From assembly GCA_937965895.1 (NCBI GenBank), contig CALCKS010000126.1, positions 1 to 8,157 of the forward strand: a DNA stretch of 8,157 bases, written 5' to 3'. The position numbers and the translations under genes were made by a program. Below, piece after piece: positions 1 to 6,517 of this stretch. Position 1 is the first letter of the stretch. Each line of letters opens with the position of its first letter. The notes beneath the pieces are model-generated. The model was not told the DNA's origin. It saw nothing but the letters and a program-made list of their open reading frames with translations, and did no database searches. Source of the stretch: an uncultured Campylobacter sp. (GTDB lineage Bacteria; Campylobacterota; Campylobacteria; Campylobacterales; Campylobacteraceae).

Positions 1-2
1 TT

Positions 3-302
3 TTTAAATTTCTAAAAGACGTATTTAAAAACGGCGAGAGTATCGGAGACGCGCTGCAAAAAATCGCGCTAAAAAAAGACGACTTTGATAAAACAGCCAA
101 AGAGGAAGCGCAAACAGACGCCGCAAAAGAAAAGAAATTTAAACCTATCCACGCTACTAGCAAAAGTCAAACCTATGTTTATAAGGATATAAAGCGCGAG
201 TTTTTCGAGAAATTTATCAAAGCCGAACAAGAAAAAAGGGCGGACGTAACGAAACTTTTAGAAGCTCTAAATAAAATCCGAAAGCTAGATATAAATGCCT
301 AA
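3..302 (+). CDS. C-terminal part of an unrecognised lysine-rich protein
   Basis: An open frame enters from the left edge and ends at TAA (300-302), giving 99 residues of a longer protein. I do not recognise the family. The fragment has 21 lysines in 99 residues and no hydrophobic stretch long enough for a membrane span, so this part is probably soluble and possibly nucleic-acid or ribosome associated, although that is only a guess from charge. The central part (residues 25-50) is rich in Lys, Glu and Ala and looks flexible. The last 40 residues look helical and could form a short coiled coil. Codon use resembles its neighbours (many A-ending codons), so there is no sign of recent transfer. 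The start and any catalytic domain lie outside the window. It converges on the minus-strand canB-mscS unit. Confidence 0.7.
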   Translation, partial: FKFLKDVFKNGESIGDALQKIALKKDDFDKTAKEEAQTDAAKEKKFKPIHATSKSQTYVYKDIKREFFEKFIKAEQEKRADVTKLLEALNKIRKLDINA

Positions 303-478
303 ATTTGAAGGTGGTGGTTGCTAAGATTATTGCAAGCAAGACAAATTCGTATATTAGTCCAAATTCGGCTCATAATTAGCCGAAACTACGCGCTGGATTT
401 ACTCGTAAAAGCTAAATTAAACGCTCCAAATTCGGCCCGTCGGCAAATTTGCCAGACTAGGACAAATTTGAGTGCAAA
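303..478. other. Convergent intergenic spacer with small repeats
   Basis: This is the region between two convergent transcription units. It contains a 12-nt direct repeat TCCAAATTCGGC (358-369 and 425-436), a 7-bp hairpin TTCGGCT/AGCCGAA (364-370 with 378-384, 7-nt loop) and a perfect 12-bp palindrome GGCAAATTTGCC (442-453). The hairpin read leftward is followed by TTT, so it could be a weak terminator for the minus-strand unit. Read rightward it has no T-run. No coding frame with a ribosome binding site was found. Confidence 0.6.
364..384. terminator. Inverted repeat, possible weak terminator of the canB-mscS unit
   Basis: The 7-bp perfect stem TTCGGCT/AGCCGAA has a 7-nt AT-rich loop. On the minus strand the stem is followed by only three T residues, so intrinsic termination would be weak. 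It is the first strong hairpin downstream of the acidic ORF, about 95 nt past its stop. The assignment is inferred from position and shape only. Confidence 0.35.
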
Positions 479-628
479 TCACATCTCGTAGCTATCCTCT
501 TCGTCTTCGTCGCCGTATTCGTAGTCGTTCTCGTCGTAGTTATAGCTGTATCTTTCAGATCTCTCATCGTCAAATTCGGAGTATTCCTCCTCCAGATCTT
601 CCTCTTCATAGTCAAATTCTTCGCTCAT
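479..628 (-). CDS. 49-residue highly acidic, tyrosine-rich small protein
   Basis: The frame starts at ATG (626-628) and stops at TGA (479-481). A good Shine-Dalgarno site, AAAGGAGA, lies just upstream on the minus strand (about 633-640), and the gene begins only 16 nt after the mscS stop, so it should be the third gene of the canB-mscS unit. Of 49 residues, 26 are Asp or Glu, 8 are Tyr and only 2 (Arg) are basic, with no Lys and no Cys. It has no signal peptide or membrane span and should be disordered. I do not recognise a family. Acidic tails of this kind can bind cations, basic proteins or ribosomes, or mimic DNA, but nothing here chooses among these. Codons mix GAA/GAG and TAC/TAT, so it is not a simple nucleotide repeat that merely happens to be open. 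The ribosome binding site and operon position support a real gene; function is unknown. Confidence 0.75.
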   Translation of the reverse strand: MSEEFDYEEEDLEEEYSEFDDERSERYSYNYDENDYEYGDEDEEDSYEM

Positions 629-644
629 TTTCTCTCCTTTAAAA

Positions 645-2492
645 TTATTTTTTCACTTCTTCGACGTATAGGCTCTGGCTAGGGAAGGCAAATCCAAGCC
701 CGTTGGCCTCTACGATATTCATTATTTTTAGCATCACGTCCTCTTTGACGGCCAAAAACTCGCCCCAAACTATCGTCTTTGAAAAGCAGTACACGAGGAT
801 ATTTATCGAGCTATCAGCAAACTCGTCCACGACGACGAATAAATTTGACTTATATCCCGCTAGATCGTCGATCGAGACGATACCGCGGTCGTATCGGCTA
901 GCCTTTTTCGAGCCCATATCGTCGCCTTTTGCGATGTCTGGATGGTCGATTAGCATCTGTTTGATCTCATCGACGCACTTTTTGATCTGCTCGGTTGTGG
1001 CGCTGTATTCTAATCCGATTAGCATCCTGATGCGTCGTCCCATCTTTCGCCTGCTCCAGTTTCGGATCGGATCGCTAGCTAGCTTGGAGTTTGGCACGAA
1101 TATAAGGGCGTTGTCAAAGGTTCGCACGGTCGTTTTTCTAAGTCCGATCTCCACGACCGTTCCCTCGATGTCGCCGCACACGATCCAGTCGCCTTGCGAG
1201 AACGAGTTGTCAAAGAGCAGCATGACGGAAGCAAAGAAATTCGCCAAGATGTCCTTAGTCGCAAGAGCTACCGCAAGGCCGCCGATACCAAGAGACGCGA
1301 TGATAGCGCTGACGTTAAATCCAAGCTTGCTAAGCACGATAAGCAGCGCGATAACGAAGATGATGAAATAGATGATCTTTAGGATCAAATTTATCACCTC
1401 TTTGCGCCCGCTTTTTTTTGTAAGCTCATTGATGAGTACCATGCCGTAGCCGTTTAACACGCTAAGTATGAGCCACGTGACGGCGATAACGAAAGTGATC
1501 GCTAGGAAATTTGCAAATTTTATCGGCATCGGAGCCGGATAGTACGCGATCGAGACGCAAATATCTATTGCGTAAGCGATGAGGGTGAGTAACATCGGGC
1601 GCTTGATGATCTCTACGATGCGCCCTTTGGTCTGCCTGTCTGAGTCGTGCTTGACGAAAAATTTCATTAGCGCCCACAGTGTGAGCCTGCTAAGCAGCGT
1701 CGTAAACGATACGAAAAACAAAAATACGACGAATATGATCGCGGCCTTGCCGACGTTAAATTTGCTCGTAAACGAGGCCTTTTCGTTGATAAAATCTATC
1801 GCGGTTTTTAAATTTAGCTCGGAGATGATGTAGTTTGACGTGAGCAGCTCGGCGTTATCGCGCAGATAGTAGAGTATCTCTTCCAGCGTCTTTTTGTGTG
1901 CTTCTAGCGCGTCTAATTCGCCTTTATGTGCCAAGGCTACTTCTTCGCTTAGCGAGTCTTTAAAAGCCTTAAACTGTGCGTAAAACTCCGTCTGAAAGCT
2001 AAGCAGCGTCTTCTCGACGGCAAGTTTGACGTTTACGGCTTTGCCGCCCTTTTTAAAGATATTTTCCAAATTTAAAAGCGAGGAGTAAAATAGCTCATCA
2101 AGCCGCATACGCTCGAGCTCGAGCATATTTTTGACGTATAAATTTTGATTGCTAGAGTTTTTTAGCTTTTTGGTTTTCGTCTCTAACTCTTGCATATCTT
2201 GTTTGAAATTTTGTACCTGCTCCTCGTCGATTTCGATTTGCATGACGAGATAGGGGATCTGCTCGATCAGTTTTTCTTTTTTCTCTAAGACCGTTCTAAA
2301 AAGCACGTTTTTGTCGGCGGTTTCGTTGTTTTCGGCCGACTGAGCCTTGATAACGGCGATTTGAGCATTTGCTTCGTTTATTTGATTTACGACACTTAGG
2401 ATATCCGTGGCGTTTAGGTCGTCGATTTTGGTATTTGCTAGTAAATTTAAGCCAAAGCACAGCGCAAAAACGGTGGCTAAAATTTTTCTCAT
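645..2492 (-). CDS. MscS-family mechanosensitive ion channel with long periplasmic N-terminal domain
   Basis: This 615-residue inner-membrane channel of the MscS family releases solutes when membrane tension rises on osmotic downshift. Residues 1-19 look like a signal peptide. Residues 25-245 are a mostly helical, coiled-coil-like, Lys/Glu-rich extracytoplasmic region. Membrane spans follow at about 248-270, 297-316, 327-350 and 368-389. The pore helix is about 393-425 and has the Gly/Ala pattern typical of MscS TM3 (ASLGIGGLAVALATKD). The beta domain follows at 430-480 (GDWI, GTVVEIGLR, FVPNS), then the C-terminal alpha/beta vestibule, ending in the family-typical AFPSQSLYV. Its ATG overlaps the canB stop as ATGA, with AGGAG upstream, so translation is probably coupled to canB. 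It is larger than E. coli MscS (286 residues) and resembles the extended MscS proteins of other Campylobacter. The transported solutes cannot be read from sequence. Confidence 0.95.
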   Translation of the reverse strand: MRKILATVFALCFGLNLLANTKIDDLNATDILSVVNQINEANAQIAVIKAQSAENNETADKNVLFRTVLEKKEKLIEQIPYLVMQIEIDEEQVQNFKQDMQELETKTKKLKNSSNQNLYVKNMLELERMRLDELFYSSLLNLENIFKKGGKAVNVKLAVEKTLLSFQTEFYAQFKAFKDSLSEEVALAHKGELDALEAHKKTLEEILYYLRDNAELLTSNYIISELNLKTAIDFINEKASFTSKFNVGKAAIIFVVFLFFVSFTTLLSRLTLWALMKFFVKHDSDRQTKGRIVEIIKRPMLLTLIAYAIDICVSIAYYPAPMPIKFANFLAITFVIAVTWLILSVLNGYGMVLINELTKKSGRKEVINLILKIIYFIIFVIALLIVLSKLGFNVSAIIASLGIGGLAVALATKDILANFFASVMLLFDNSFSQGDWIVCGDIEGTVVEIGLRKTTVRTFDNALIFVPNSKLASDPIRNWSRRKMGRRIRMLIGLEYSATTEQIKKCVDEIKQMLIDHPDIAKGDDMGSKKASRYDRGIVSIDDLAGYKSNLFVVVDEFADSSINILVYCFSKTIVWGEFLAVKEDVMLKIMNIVEANGLGFAFPSQSLYVEEVKK

Positions 2493-3118
2493 TTCTCGAC
2501 TCCTAGCAGCTTAAAGCTCTTTGTTACGAAGTTATAGTTGTAGATTTCGCCCGTTTCTATTATGTAGTGCCAGGCATAAATTTTTAGCTCCTCGTCTTTA
2601 AATTTAGCCTTGACGTCTGGATAGCTCAGTAAATTTTCAAACGAATTTACGAGGCTTAAGCGCTCGGTTAGCCACTCTCTTTTTGCGATATTATCGCCGA
2701 AAAGCTTTTGCACGCGCTTTTTTACGGGCTCCAGTAGATCAAGCCAGCGCTTTACGTTTGGCATTTTGCTAAATTTAGCCTCATCCATCCACAAAGCCGC
2801 GCAGCCGCCGCAGTTGCTGTGCCCGCAGATGATGACGTTTTTTACGTTTAGCGATTGCAAGGCGTACTCGATCGCCGACGTTGTAGCCAAAAACTCCTCG
2901 CTTTTGCGGTATGGGGGCACGATGTTTGCGATATTTCGCACAACTACTAGGTCGCCAGGAACCGTGTTTGTTATGAGGCTAGGCACCACGCGCGAATCGA
3001 TACAGCCGACAAAAAGAGTGTGCGGCGTCTGTTTCTCGCCTAGGCTTTCAAAAAGCTCCTTATGCTCCAAAAAATCCTCTTCCATAAATTTTACTGCGCC
3101 GTCTAAGATACCTTGCAT
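2489..3118 (-). CDS. canB: Beta-class carbonic anhydrase
   Basis: This 209-residue cytoplasmic zinc enzyme interconverts CO2 and bicarbonate. The beta-class signatures are present: CIDSR, with zinc ligand Cys39 and the Asp41/Arg43 dyad, and GHSNCGGC, with zinc ligands His100 and Cys103. Length is typical of the family. The start at 3118 keeps the N-terminal helix (GAVKFMEEDF) seen in Campylobacter homologues; the site before it (GGGAAAG) is a weak Shine-Dalgarno. The gene is first in a leftward unit with mscS and the acidic small ORF. Bicarbonate is needed for carboxylations and for growth of these capnophilic bacteria at low CO2. The symbol canB follows the C. jejuni gene that I recall in the same position; cynT is an older name for such genes, but no cyanase is visible here. 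Confidence 0.95.
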   Translation of the reverse strand: MQGILDGAVKFMEEDFLEHKELFESLGEKQTPHTLFVGCIDSRVVPSLITNTVPGDLVVVRNIANIVPPYRKSEEFLATTSAIEYALQSLNVKNVIICGHSNCGGCAALWMDEAKFSKMPNVKRWLDLLEPVKKRVQKLFGDNIAKREWLTERLSLVNSFENLLSYPDVKAKFKDEELKIYAWHYIIETGEIYNYNFVTKSFKLLGVEK

Positions 3119-3138
3119 CTGCTTTCCCGTATAAAAAA

Positions 3139-3154
3139 ATTATAAAATATTATA
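3139..3154 (-). promoter_or_regulatory. Promoter of canB-mscS unit
   Basis: On the minus strand an extended -10, TGATATAAT, places TATAAT at 3149-3154, preceded by a T-rich run. This would start RNA near 3142 and give a leader of about 24 nt to the canB ATG. A second TATAAT lies at 3139-3144 but is too close to the ATG to be the main -10. Campylobacter housekeeping promoters rely on the -10 and upstream T-rich periodicity rather than a -35 box, which fits here. Confidence 0.6.
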
Positions 3155-3222
3155 TCAAAAACGTTTCAAAGTTCGTTAAAATTTTTTAAAATGCTTTTCG
3201 CGCGTCAAATTCAGCGATCTTT

Positions 3223-3228
3223 TATATT
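3223..3228 (+). promoter_or_regulatory. Possible -10 box for the Bax-inhibitor-like gene
   Basis: TATATT lies in a T-rich stretch about 54 nt upstream of the ATG at 3282. No clear -35 is seen. It is the best -10-like site on the + strand in the divergent spacer, about 70 nt from the canB -10. Confidence 0.4.
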
Positions 3229-3281
3229 TTATTTACCTATTTTTGGCTAAATTTGCGTCAAAATTTAAAAAAGGAGAAAAA

Positions 3282-3983
3282 ATGAGTTTATATGACAGAA
3301 ACTATGCAAACTCAAGAGAGCACGAGGTTGCGAGCGAATATTCGCAAAGCGCGCTTAGCACGTTTATCAAGCAAACCTATCAGCTTTTCGCGGCTTCGCT
3401 TTTAGCAGCCAGCGTCGGAGCTTATGTCGGGCTTTACAGCTCGCTGGGAGCTACGGTAGCGGGCAACTACTGGCTATTTGTGATACTTGAGCTAGGACTT
3501 TTGGTCGGTTTAATGTTTGCCAAACGCAAAGCGGGCTTAAATTTAATCCTGCTTTTTGCTTTTACTTTCGTTAGCGGACTTACGCTTACGCCTATTTTGG
3601 GACGCACTTTTGCGATGCCAGGAGGCGCTGCGATAGTAGCTCAGGCCTTTACGCTTACGACGGTAGCATTCGGCGGACTTAGCGTATTTGCGATGAATAC
3701 CAAACGCGACTTTACCGCGATGGGCAAGATGCTTTTTATCGCGCTTATCGTTTTGCTCGTGGCTGCGATCATAAATATATTTTTCCACAGCCCGGTTTTA
3801 CAGCTCGGCATCGCTAGCGTAGGCGCGGTTTTATTTAGCGCGTATATCCTTTACGATACGCAAAATATCATCCGCGGCAATTACGAAACTCCGATCGAGG
3901 GCGCAGTTGATCTTTACCTTGATTTCTTAAATTTATTCGTTTCATTGCTTAGAATTTTAGGATTTTTTAATAGCGATGACTAG
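3282..3983 (+). CDS. Bax inhibitor-1 (YetJ/YccA) family integral membrane protein
   Basis: This 233-residue inner-membrane protein has about seven hydrophobic spans after a charged N-terminus of about 25 residues. The family hallmarks are at the C-terminal end: a YDTQNII motif (Asp192) and a YLDFLNLF motif (Asp214) followed by SLLRILGFF. These two aspartates correspond to the di-aspartyl pair that gates calcium leak in Bacillus YetJ. Bacterial members act as pH-sensitive calcium leak channels or, like YccA, modulate the FtsH protease; which applies here cannot be told. An in-frame TTG at 3243 would add 13 residues, but the ATG at 3282 has AAGGAG at 3271-3276 and is preferred. The stop overlaps thiD2 by 8 nt. 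It is divergent from canB and next to genes of the conserved Campylobacter secG-frr-pyrE cluster. Confidence 0.93.
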   Translation: MSLYDRNYANSREHEVASEYSQSALSTFIKQTYQLFAASLLAASVGAYVGLYSSLGATVAGNYWLFVILELGLLVGLMFAKRKAGLNLILLFAFTFVSGLTLTPILGRTFAMPGGAAIVAQAFTLTTVAFGGLSVFAMNTKRDFTAMGKMLFIALIVLLVAAIINIFFHSPVLQLGIASVGAVLFSAYILYDTQNIIRGNYETPIEGAVDLYLDFLNLFVSLLRILGFFNSDD

Positions 3984-4359
3984 CGAAGAGCGGCTCTACC
4001 GCGTAATAGACGCAAATTTAAACCGCTTAAAAGAAGGACTTAGAGTCGTCGAGGACGTCAGACGTTACGGCTTTGACGACCTAGCCCTCGCTAAAAAAAT
4101 CAAAAACCTCCGCCACAAAGCAAAAATCCCGCAAAAAGAATTCTTAAAATTTCGCGACGCTGCAAACGACGTGCTAAAACCGAGCCTAAAAGACGAACAA
4201 ATTCGCCTAAATTTGGACGATTTACAAACCGCCAACATCAAACGCGCGCAAGAAAGCGCAAGGGTTTTAGAGGAGTGTTTTAAGCTCATCGACGTTAAAA
4301 TTTCCGAGATTTTTAAAACCGTGCGCTACGAACTTTATGAGATAGAAAAAGAAATTTAA
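3976..4359 (+). CDS. thiD2: Stand-alone ThiD2-type hydroxymethylpyrimidine-phosphate kinase
   Basis: This 127-residue protein matches the small ThiD2 family (about 130 residues), which occurs alone or fused to the N-terminus of ThiE. Visible hallmarks are IDANLNRLKEGLRVVED (11-27), RDAANDV (60-66) and ANIKRAQESARVLEE (86-100); the two related N..R..E.LRV.E. helices are diagnostic. ThiD2 phosphorylates HMP-monophosphate to the diphosphate for coupling by ThiE and, unlike ThiD, does not act on free HMP, so it excludes damaged analogues. It is often auto-annotated as thiamine-phosphate pyrophosphorylase, but the ThiE barrel is absent here. The ATG lies inside the end of the Bax-inhibitor gene (8-nt overlap) with only a distant AGGA at 3958, so translation is probably coupled. 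No other thi gene is in the window. Confidence 0.88.
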   Translation: MTSEERLYRVIDANLNRLKEGLRVVEDVRRYGFDDLALAKKIKNLRHKAKIPQKEFLKFRDAANDVLKPSLKDEQIRLNLDDLQTANIKRAQESARVLEECFKLIDVKISEIFKTVRYELYEIEKEI

Positions 4360-4381
4360 CCCAAATTCAAAACTTTTTTAG

Positions 4382-4387
4382 TATAAT
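4382..4387 (+). promoter_or_regulatory. -10 box of the secG-deacetylase-frr unit
   Basis: A perfect TATAAT follows a T-rich run (CTTTTTTAG), 33 nt before the secG ATG, in the 61-nt gap after thiD2. This matches the Campylobacter sigma-70 pattern. No hairpin terminator separates thiD2 from it, so read-through from the upstream genes is also likely. Confidence 0.65.
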
Positions 4388-4420
4388 CGCGACTAATTTC
4401 GAAAATTTAAAAGGATTTTT

Positions 4421-4759
4421 ATGGATTCGCTTTTTTTAGTATTGCAGTTTATTTTCGCGGTAGTTTTGACGATCGCCGTTTTGCTTCAGAAGAGTTCCTC
4501 TATCGGACTAGGCGCGTATAGTGGCAGCAACGAAAGCCTATTTGGCGCAAAAGGACCAGCTGGATTTTTGGCTAAATTTACCTTCGTCGTGGGCGTTTTA
4601 TTTATCCTAAACACTCTAGCGCTAAGCTACGTTTACAACACGCAAAGCAGCAAATCTCTCATAGATAGCGTCGATACTTCGTCGCTACCTGCAGCTCCTG
4701 AGGCGGTCGTTCCGCAAGCCCCTAATGCTCCTGCGGCTCCGACAAGCGAGCAAAAATAA
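4421..4759 (+). CDS. secG: Preprotein translocase subunit SecG
   Basis: This 112-residue inner-membrane subunit of the SecYEG export channel has two spans, at about 4-22 and 50-72. They are joined by the conserved cytoplasmic loop with QKSSSIGLGAYSG and ESLFGAKGPAGFLAK (23-52), which is the SecG signature. After the second span comes a low-complexity Ala/Pro tail (about 88-112), common in epsilonproteobacterial SecG and not needed for the core fold. The ATG has AAGGA at 4411-4415. The stop codon is merged with the Shine-Dalgarno of the next gene (TAAGGAG), and the deacetylase start is 10 nt on, indicating co-transcription. In C. jejuni secG is, as I recall, directly followed by frr, so the deacetylase between them is the unusual feature. 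Confidence 0.95.
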   Translation: MDSLFLVLQFIFAVVLTIAVLLQKSSSIGLGAYSGSNESLFGAKGPAGFLAKFTFVVGVLFILNTLALSYVYNTQSSKSLIDSVDTSSLPAAPEAVVPQAPNAPAAPTSEQK

Positions 4760-4769
4760 GGAGAATCTA

Positions 4770-5732
4770 GTGAAAAAATTAGTTTCCGCGCTCGCAGTTT
4801 TTGCGGCGGCACAGTTTGCGTTTGCAGACGCGCATATCTTTAACTATCATAGATTTGACGACGACAGACACCCGAGCACCAACGTCTCTATTAAAAATTT
4901 ACGCGAGCAGTTTGATTATTTTAAAGAAAAAGGCTACGAGATCATCCCGCTTTCAAAGCTCGTGGACGCGATAAAAAACGGCGAGCCGGTATCGGATAAT
5001 TGGGTCGTTTTAACGGTAGACGACGGCTACAAAAGCTTTTACGAAAAAGGCTTACCGGTATTTTTAGAGTACGGATATCCATTTGCGCTGATGATCTACG
5101 TCGAAGCCACTGCGCGAAAATACGGCGACTTTATGACCTTTGAACAAATCAAAGAGATCGAAAAATACGGCGAAGTCGGCTATCACTCCTACGGTCACTT
5201 GCATATGGTCGGACTTAATGAGGAAAAACTAAAAAACGACTTTGAGGACGGCATAAGCAAATTTGAAAAAAATATGGGCTACAAGCCGCGCTATTTTGCT
5301 TATCCTTTCGGCGAATATAACGACAGGGTGCGCGATGTAGCAATTGAGCACGGTATCGAGGTAATACTGAGCCAAAACTCCGGCGCGGTCGCAGCAAATA
5401 GCGATCTGCACGAGCTAGATAGGATCCCTGCGATGAACGGTACTCACCTACCGTCCGCACTTGCAAGCAAATTTTTAAAAGCCGAGTGGATATTGCCGCA
5501 AGACTACCCAAAAGACAATAAAATCAGCGAAATCATCATCAAAACCGAAGAGAACGCAACTCACGGCTACTTTTCGATGACGGGACAAAAAACGAAAAAA
5601 GTCAAGCTTGAAAACGGACAGATGACGCTTAAATTTAACAAGCCGATCGACCGCTATAAAGTGAGAATGAGCCTCAAGGTAAACGGAAAAACGACGACCA
5701 AAATTTTAGTAAAGGATATAAATGCTGAATGA
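4770..5732 (+). CDS. Secreted polysaccharide deacetylase (NodB/CE4 superfamily)
   Basis: This 320-residue protein starts at GTG (4770) with AAGGAG at 4758-4763. That start gives a classic signal peptide, MKKLVSALAVFAAAQFAFA, with an AxA cleavage site after Ala19. A longer in-frame ATG at 4725 lies inside secG and would spoil the signal. Catalytic-domain motifs are YHRF (26-29), TVDDG (82-86; Asp84 base and Asp85 metal ligand), HSYGH (139-143; His139 and His143 metal ligands), YPFGEYN (178-184) and LDRIPA (216-221). The C-terminal 250-320 region looks beta-rich. The usual late motif with a catalytic His is not obvious, as in IcaB/PgaB-type enzymes. It should remove N-acetyl groups from a GlcNAc polymer (peptidoglycan, chitin-like or PNAG-like) outside the inner membrane; the substrate cannot be told, and no pga or ica genes are nearby. 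Its end overlaps frr by 11 nt. Confidence 0.92.
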   Translation: MKKLVSALAVFAAAQFAFADAHIFNYHRFDDDRHPSTNVSIKNLREQFDYFKEKGYEIIPLSKLVDAIKNGEPVSDNWVVLTVDDGYKSFYEKGLPVFLEYGYPFALMIYVEATARKYGDFMTFEQIKEIEKYGEVGYHSYGHLHMVGLNEEKLKNDFEDGISKFEKNMGYKPRYFAYPFGEYNDRVRDVAIEHGIEVILSQNSGAVAANSDLHELDRIPAMNGTHLPSALASKFLKAEWILPQDYPKDNKISEIIIKTEENATHGYFSMTGQKTKKVKLENGQMTLKFNKPIDRYKVRMSLKVNGKTTTKILVKDINAE

Positions 5733-6279
5733 AATTTACAAAAAACAAAAAGAGCATAGCGACAAATGCATCGAGGGCCTAAAACGCGACTTTAGCACGC
5801 TTCGCACGGGCAAGGTAAATATAAGCATAGTCGATAATATTTACGTAGATTATTACGGTAGTCAAACCCCGCTAAACCAAGTCGCCACCGTACTAACGAG
5901 CGATGCTAGTACCATAAGCATAACGCCGTGGGAAAAACCGATGCTAAAAACCATCACCGCAGCGATCTCTGCGGCAAATATCGGCGTAAATCCGAACAAC
6001 GACGGCGAGAGCGTGAAACTATTTTTCCCTCCGATGACGGTCGAGCAACGCCAAGAAAACGCAAAGCACGCTAAGGCATTTGGCGAAAAAGCCAAAGTCA
6101 GCATCAGAAACATCAGAAAAGATGCCAATGACGAGGTTAAAAAGCTAGAAAAAGATAAAGCTATCACCGAAGACGAGAGCAAAAAAGGGCAAGACGAAGT
6201 CCAAAAGATCACCGACAGCTACACGTCAAAGATCGACTCACTCGTAAAAGAAAAAGAGAGCGAACTTTTAAAAGTTTAA
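5722..6279 (+). CDS. frr: Ribosome recycling factor
   Basis: This 185-residue cytoplasmic protein, with EF-G, splits the post-termination ribosome. The length is exactly that of typical bacterial RRF. Recognisable segments are STLRTGK (25-31), DYYGSQTPLNQVAT (43-56), ISITPWEKPMLKTI (66-79), FFPPMTVEQRQE (101-112) and the domain-I helix RNIRKDANDEVKKLEKD (129-145). The ATG at 5722 has AAAGGA at 5711-5716, both lying inside the end of the deacetylase gene (11-nt overlap). Expression of this essential gene therefore probably depends on transcription from the secG promoter and may be partly coupled to deacetylase translation. A hairpin terminator follows. Confidence 0.98.
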   Translation: MLNEIYKKQKEHSDKCIEGLKRDFSTLRTGKVNISIVDNIYVDYYGSQTPLNQVATVLTSDASTISITPWEKPMLKTITAAISAANIGVNPNNDGESVKLFFPPMTVEQRQENAKHAKAFGEKAKVSIRNIRKDANDEVKKLEKDKAITEDESKKGQDEVQKITDSYTSKIDSLVKEKESELLKV

Positions 6280-6290
6280 AATTTACGTAT

Positions 6291-6342
6291 GGCTCGTTAA
6301 ATTTGGCGAGCCGCAAAATTCTCCAGCTATTTTGCGCTTTTT
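6291..6342 (+). terminator. Tandem hairpins, intrinsic terminator after frr
   Basis: Two adjoining inverted repeats lie 11 nt after the frr stop. The first is GGCTCG/CGAGCC (6291-6296 with 6307-6312, 10-nt loop). The second is CGCAAAAT/ATTTTGCG (6312-6319 with 6329-6336, 9-nt loop), followed by CTTTTTA (6337-6343). The second is a good rho-independent terminator. The two share base 6312 and could act in series. Confidence 0.65.
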
Positions 6343-6468
6343 AGTGTAAATTTTAACCGCTATGATCATTTTAAGTCAAATTTAGTCCGCCCTTACTACC
6401 GCTACAAAATACATTTATTGATTTTATCCAAATTTAAAATTCTAGCCGCTTTTGACTTGGTGTACTTT

Positions 6469-6474
6469 TATAAT
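6469..6474 (+). promoter_or_regulatory. Candidate upstream -10 of pyrE
   Basis: A perfect TATAAT sits in a T-rich stretch, 91 nt before the pyrE ATG, and would give a leader of about 85 nt. A TTGACT at 6452-6457 is only 11 nt away, too near to be a standard -35. A second -10-like TAAAAT lies at 6533-6538, so pyrE may have two starts. Confidence 0.45.
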
Positions 6475-6517
6475 AACGCAAAATCGCAAGCCGCCAAAAG
6501 CTCAAAAAATAGTAGCT

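Noticed and set aside
703..1371. 222-codon + strand open frame opposite mscS
   Set aside because: It lies fully antisense to a well-supported MscS gene, has a Ser/Thr/Arg-rich composition typical of an antisense shadow, and has no ribosome site.
3243..3281. N-terminal extension of the Bax-inhibitor-like protein from a TTG at 3243
   Set aside because: The ATG at 3282 has a strong AAGGAG; the extension overlaps that ribosome site and translates to low-complexity Lys-rich residues.
4725..4769. Longer start for the deacetylase from ATG at 4725 inside secG
   Set aside because: The extension would place charged residues ahead of the signal peptide, while the GTG at 4770 has AAGGAG at correct spacing and gives a standard signal peptide.
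6452..6474. TTGACT/TATAAT as a classic two-box promoter
   Set aside because: The spacing is only 11 nt, too short for -35/-10 recognition, so only the -10 is kept.
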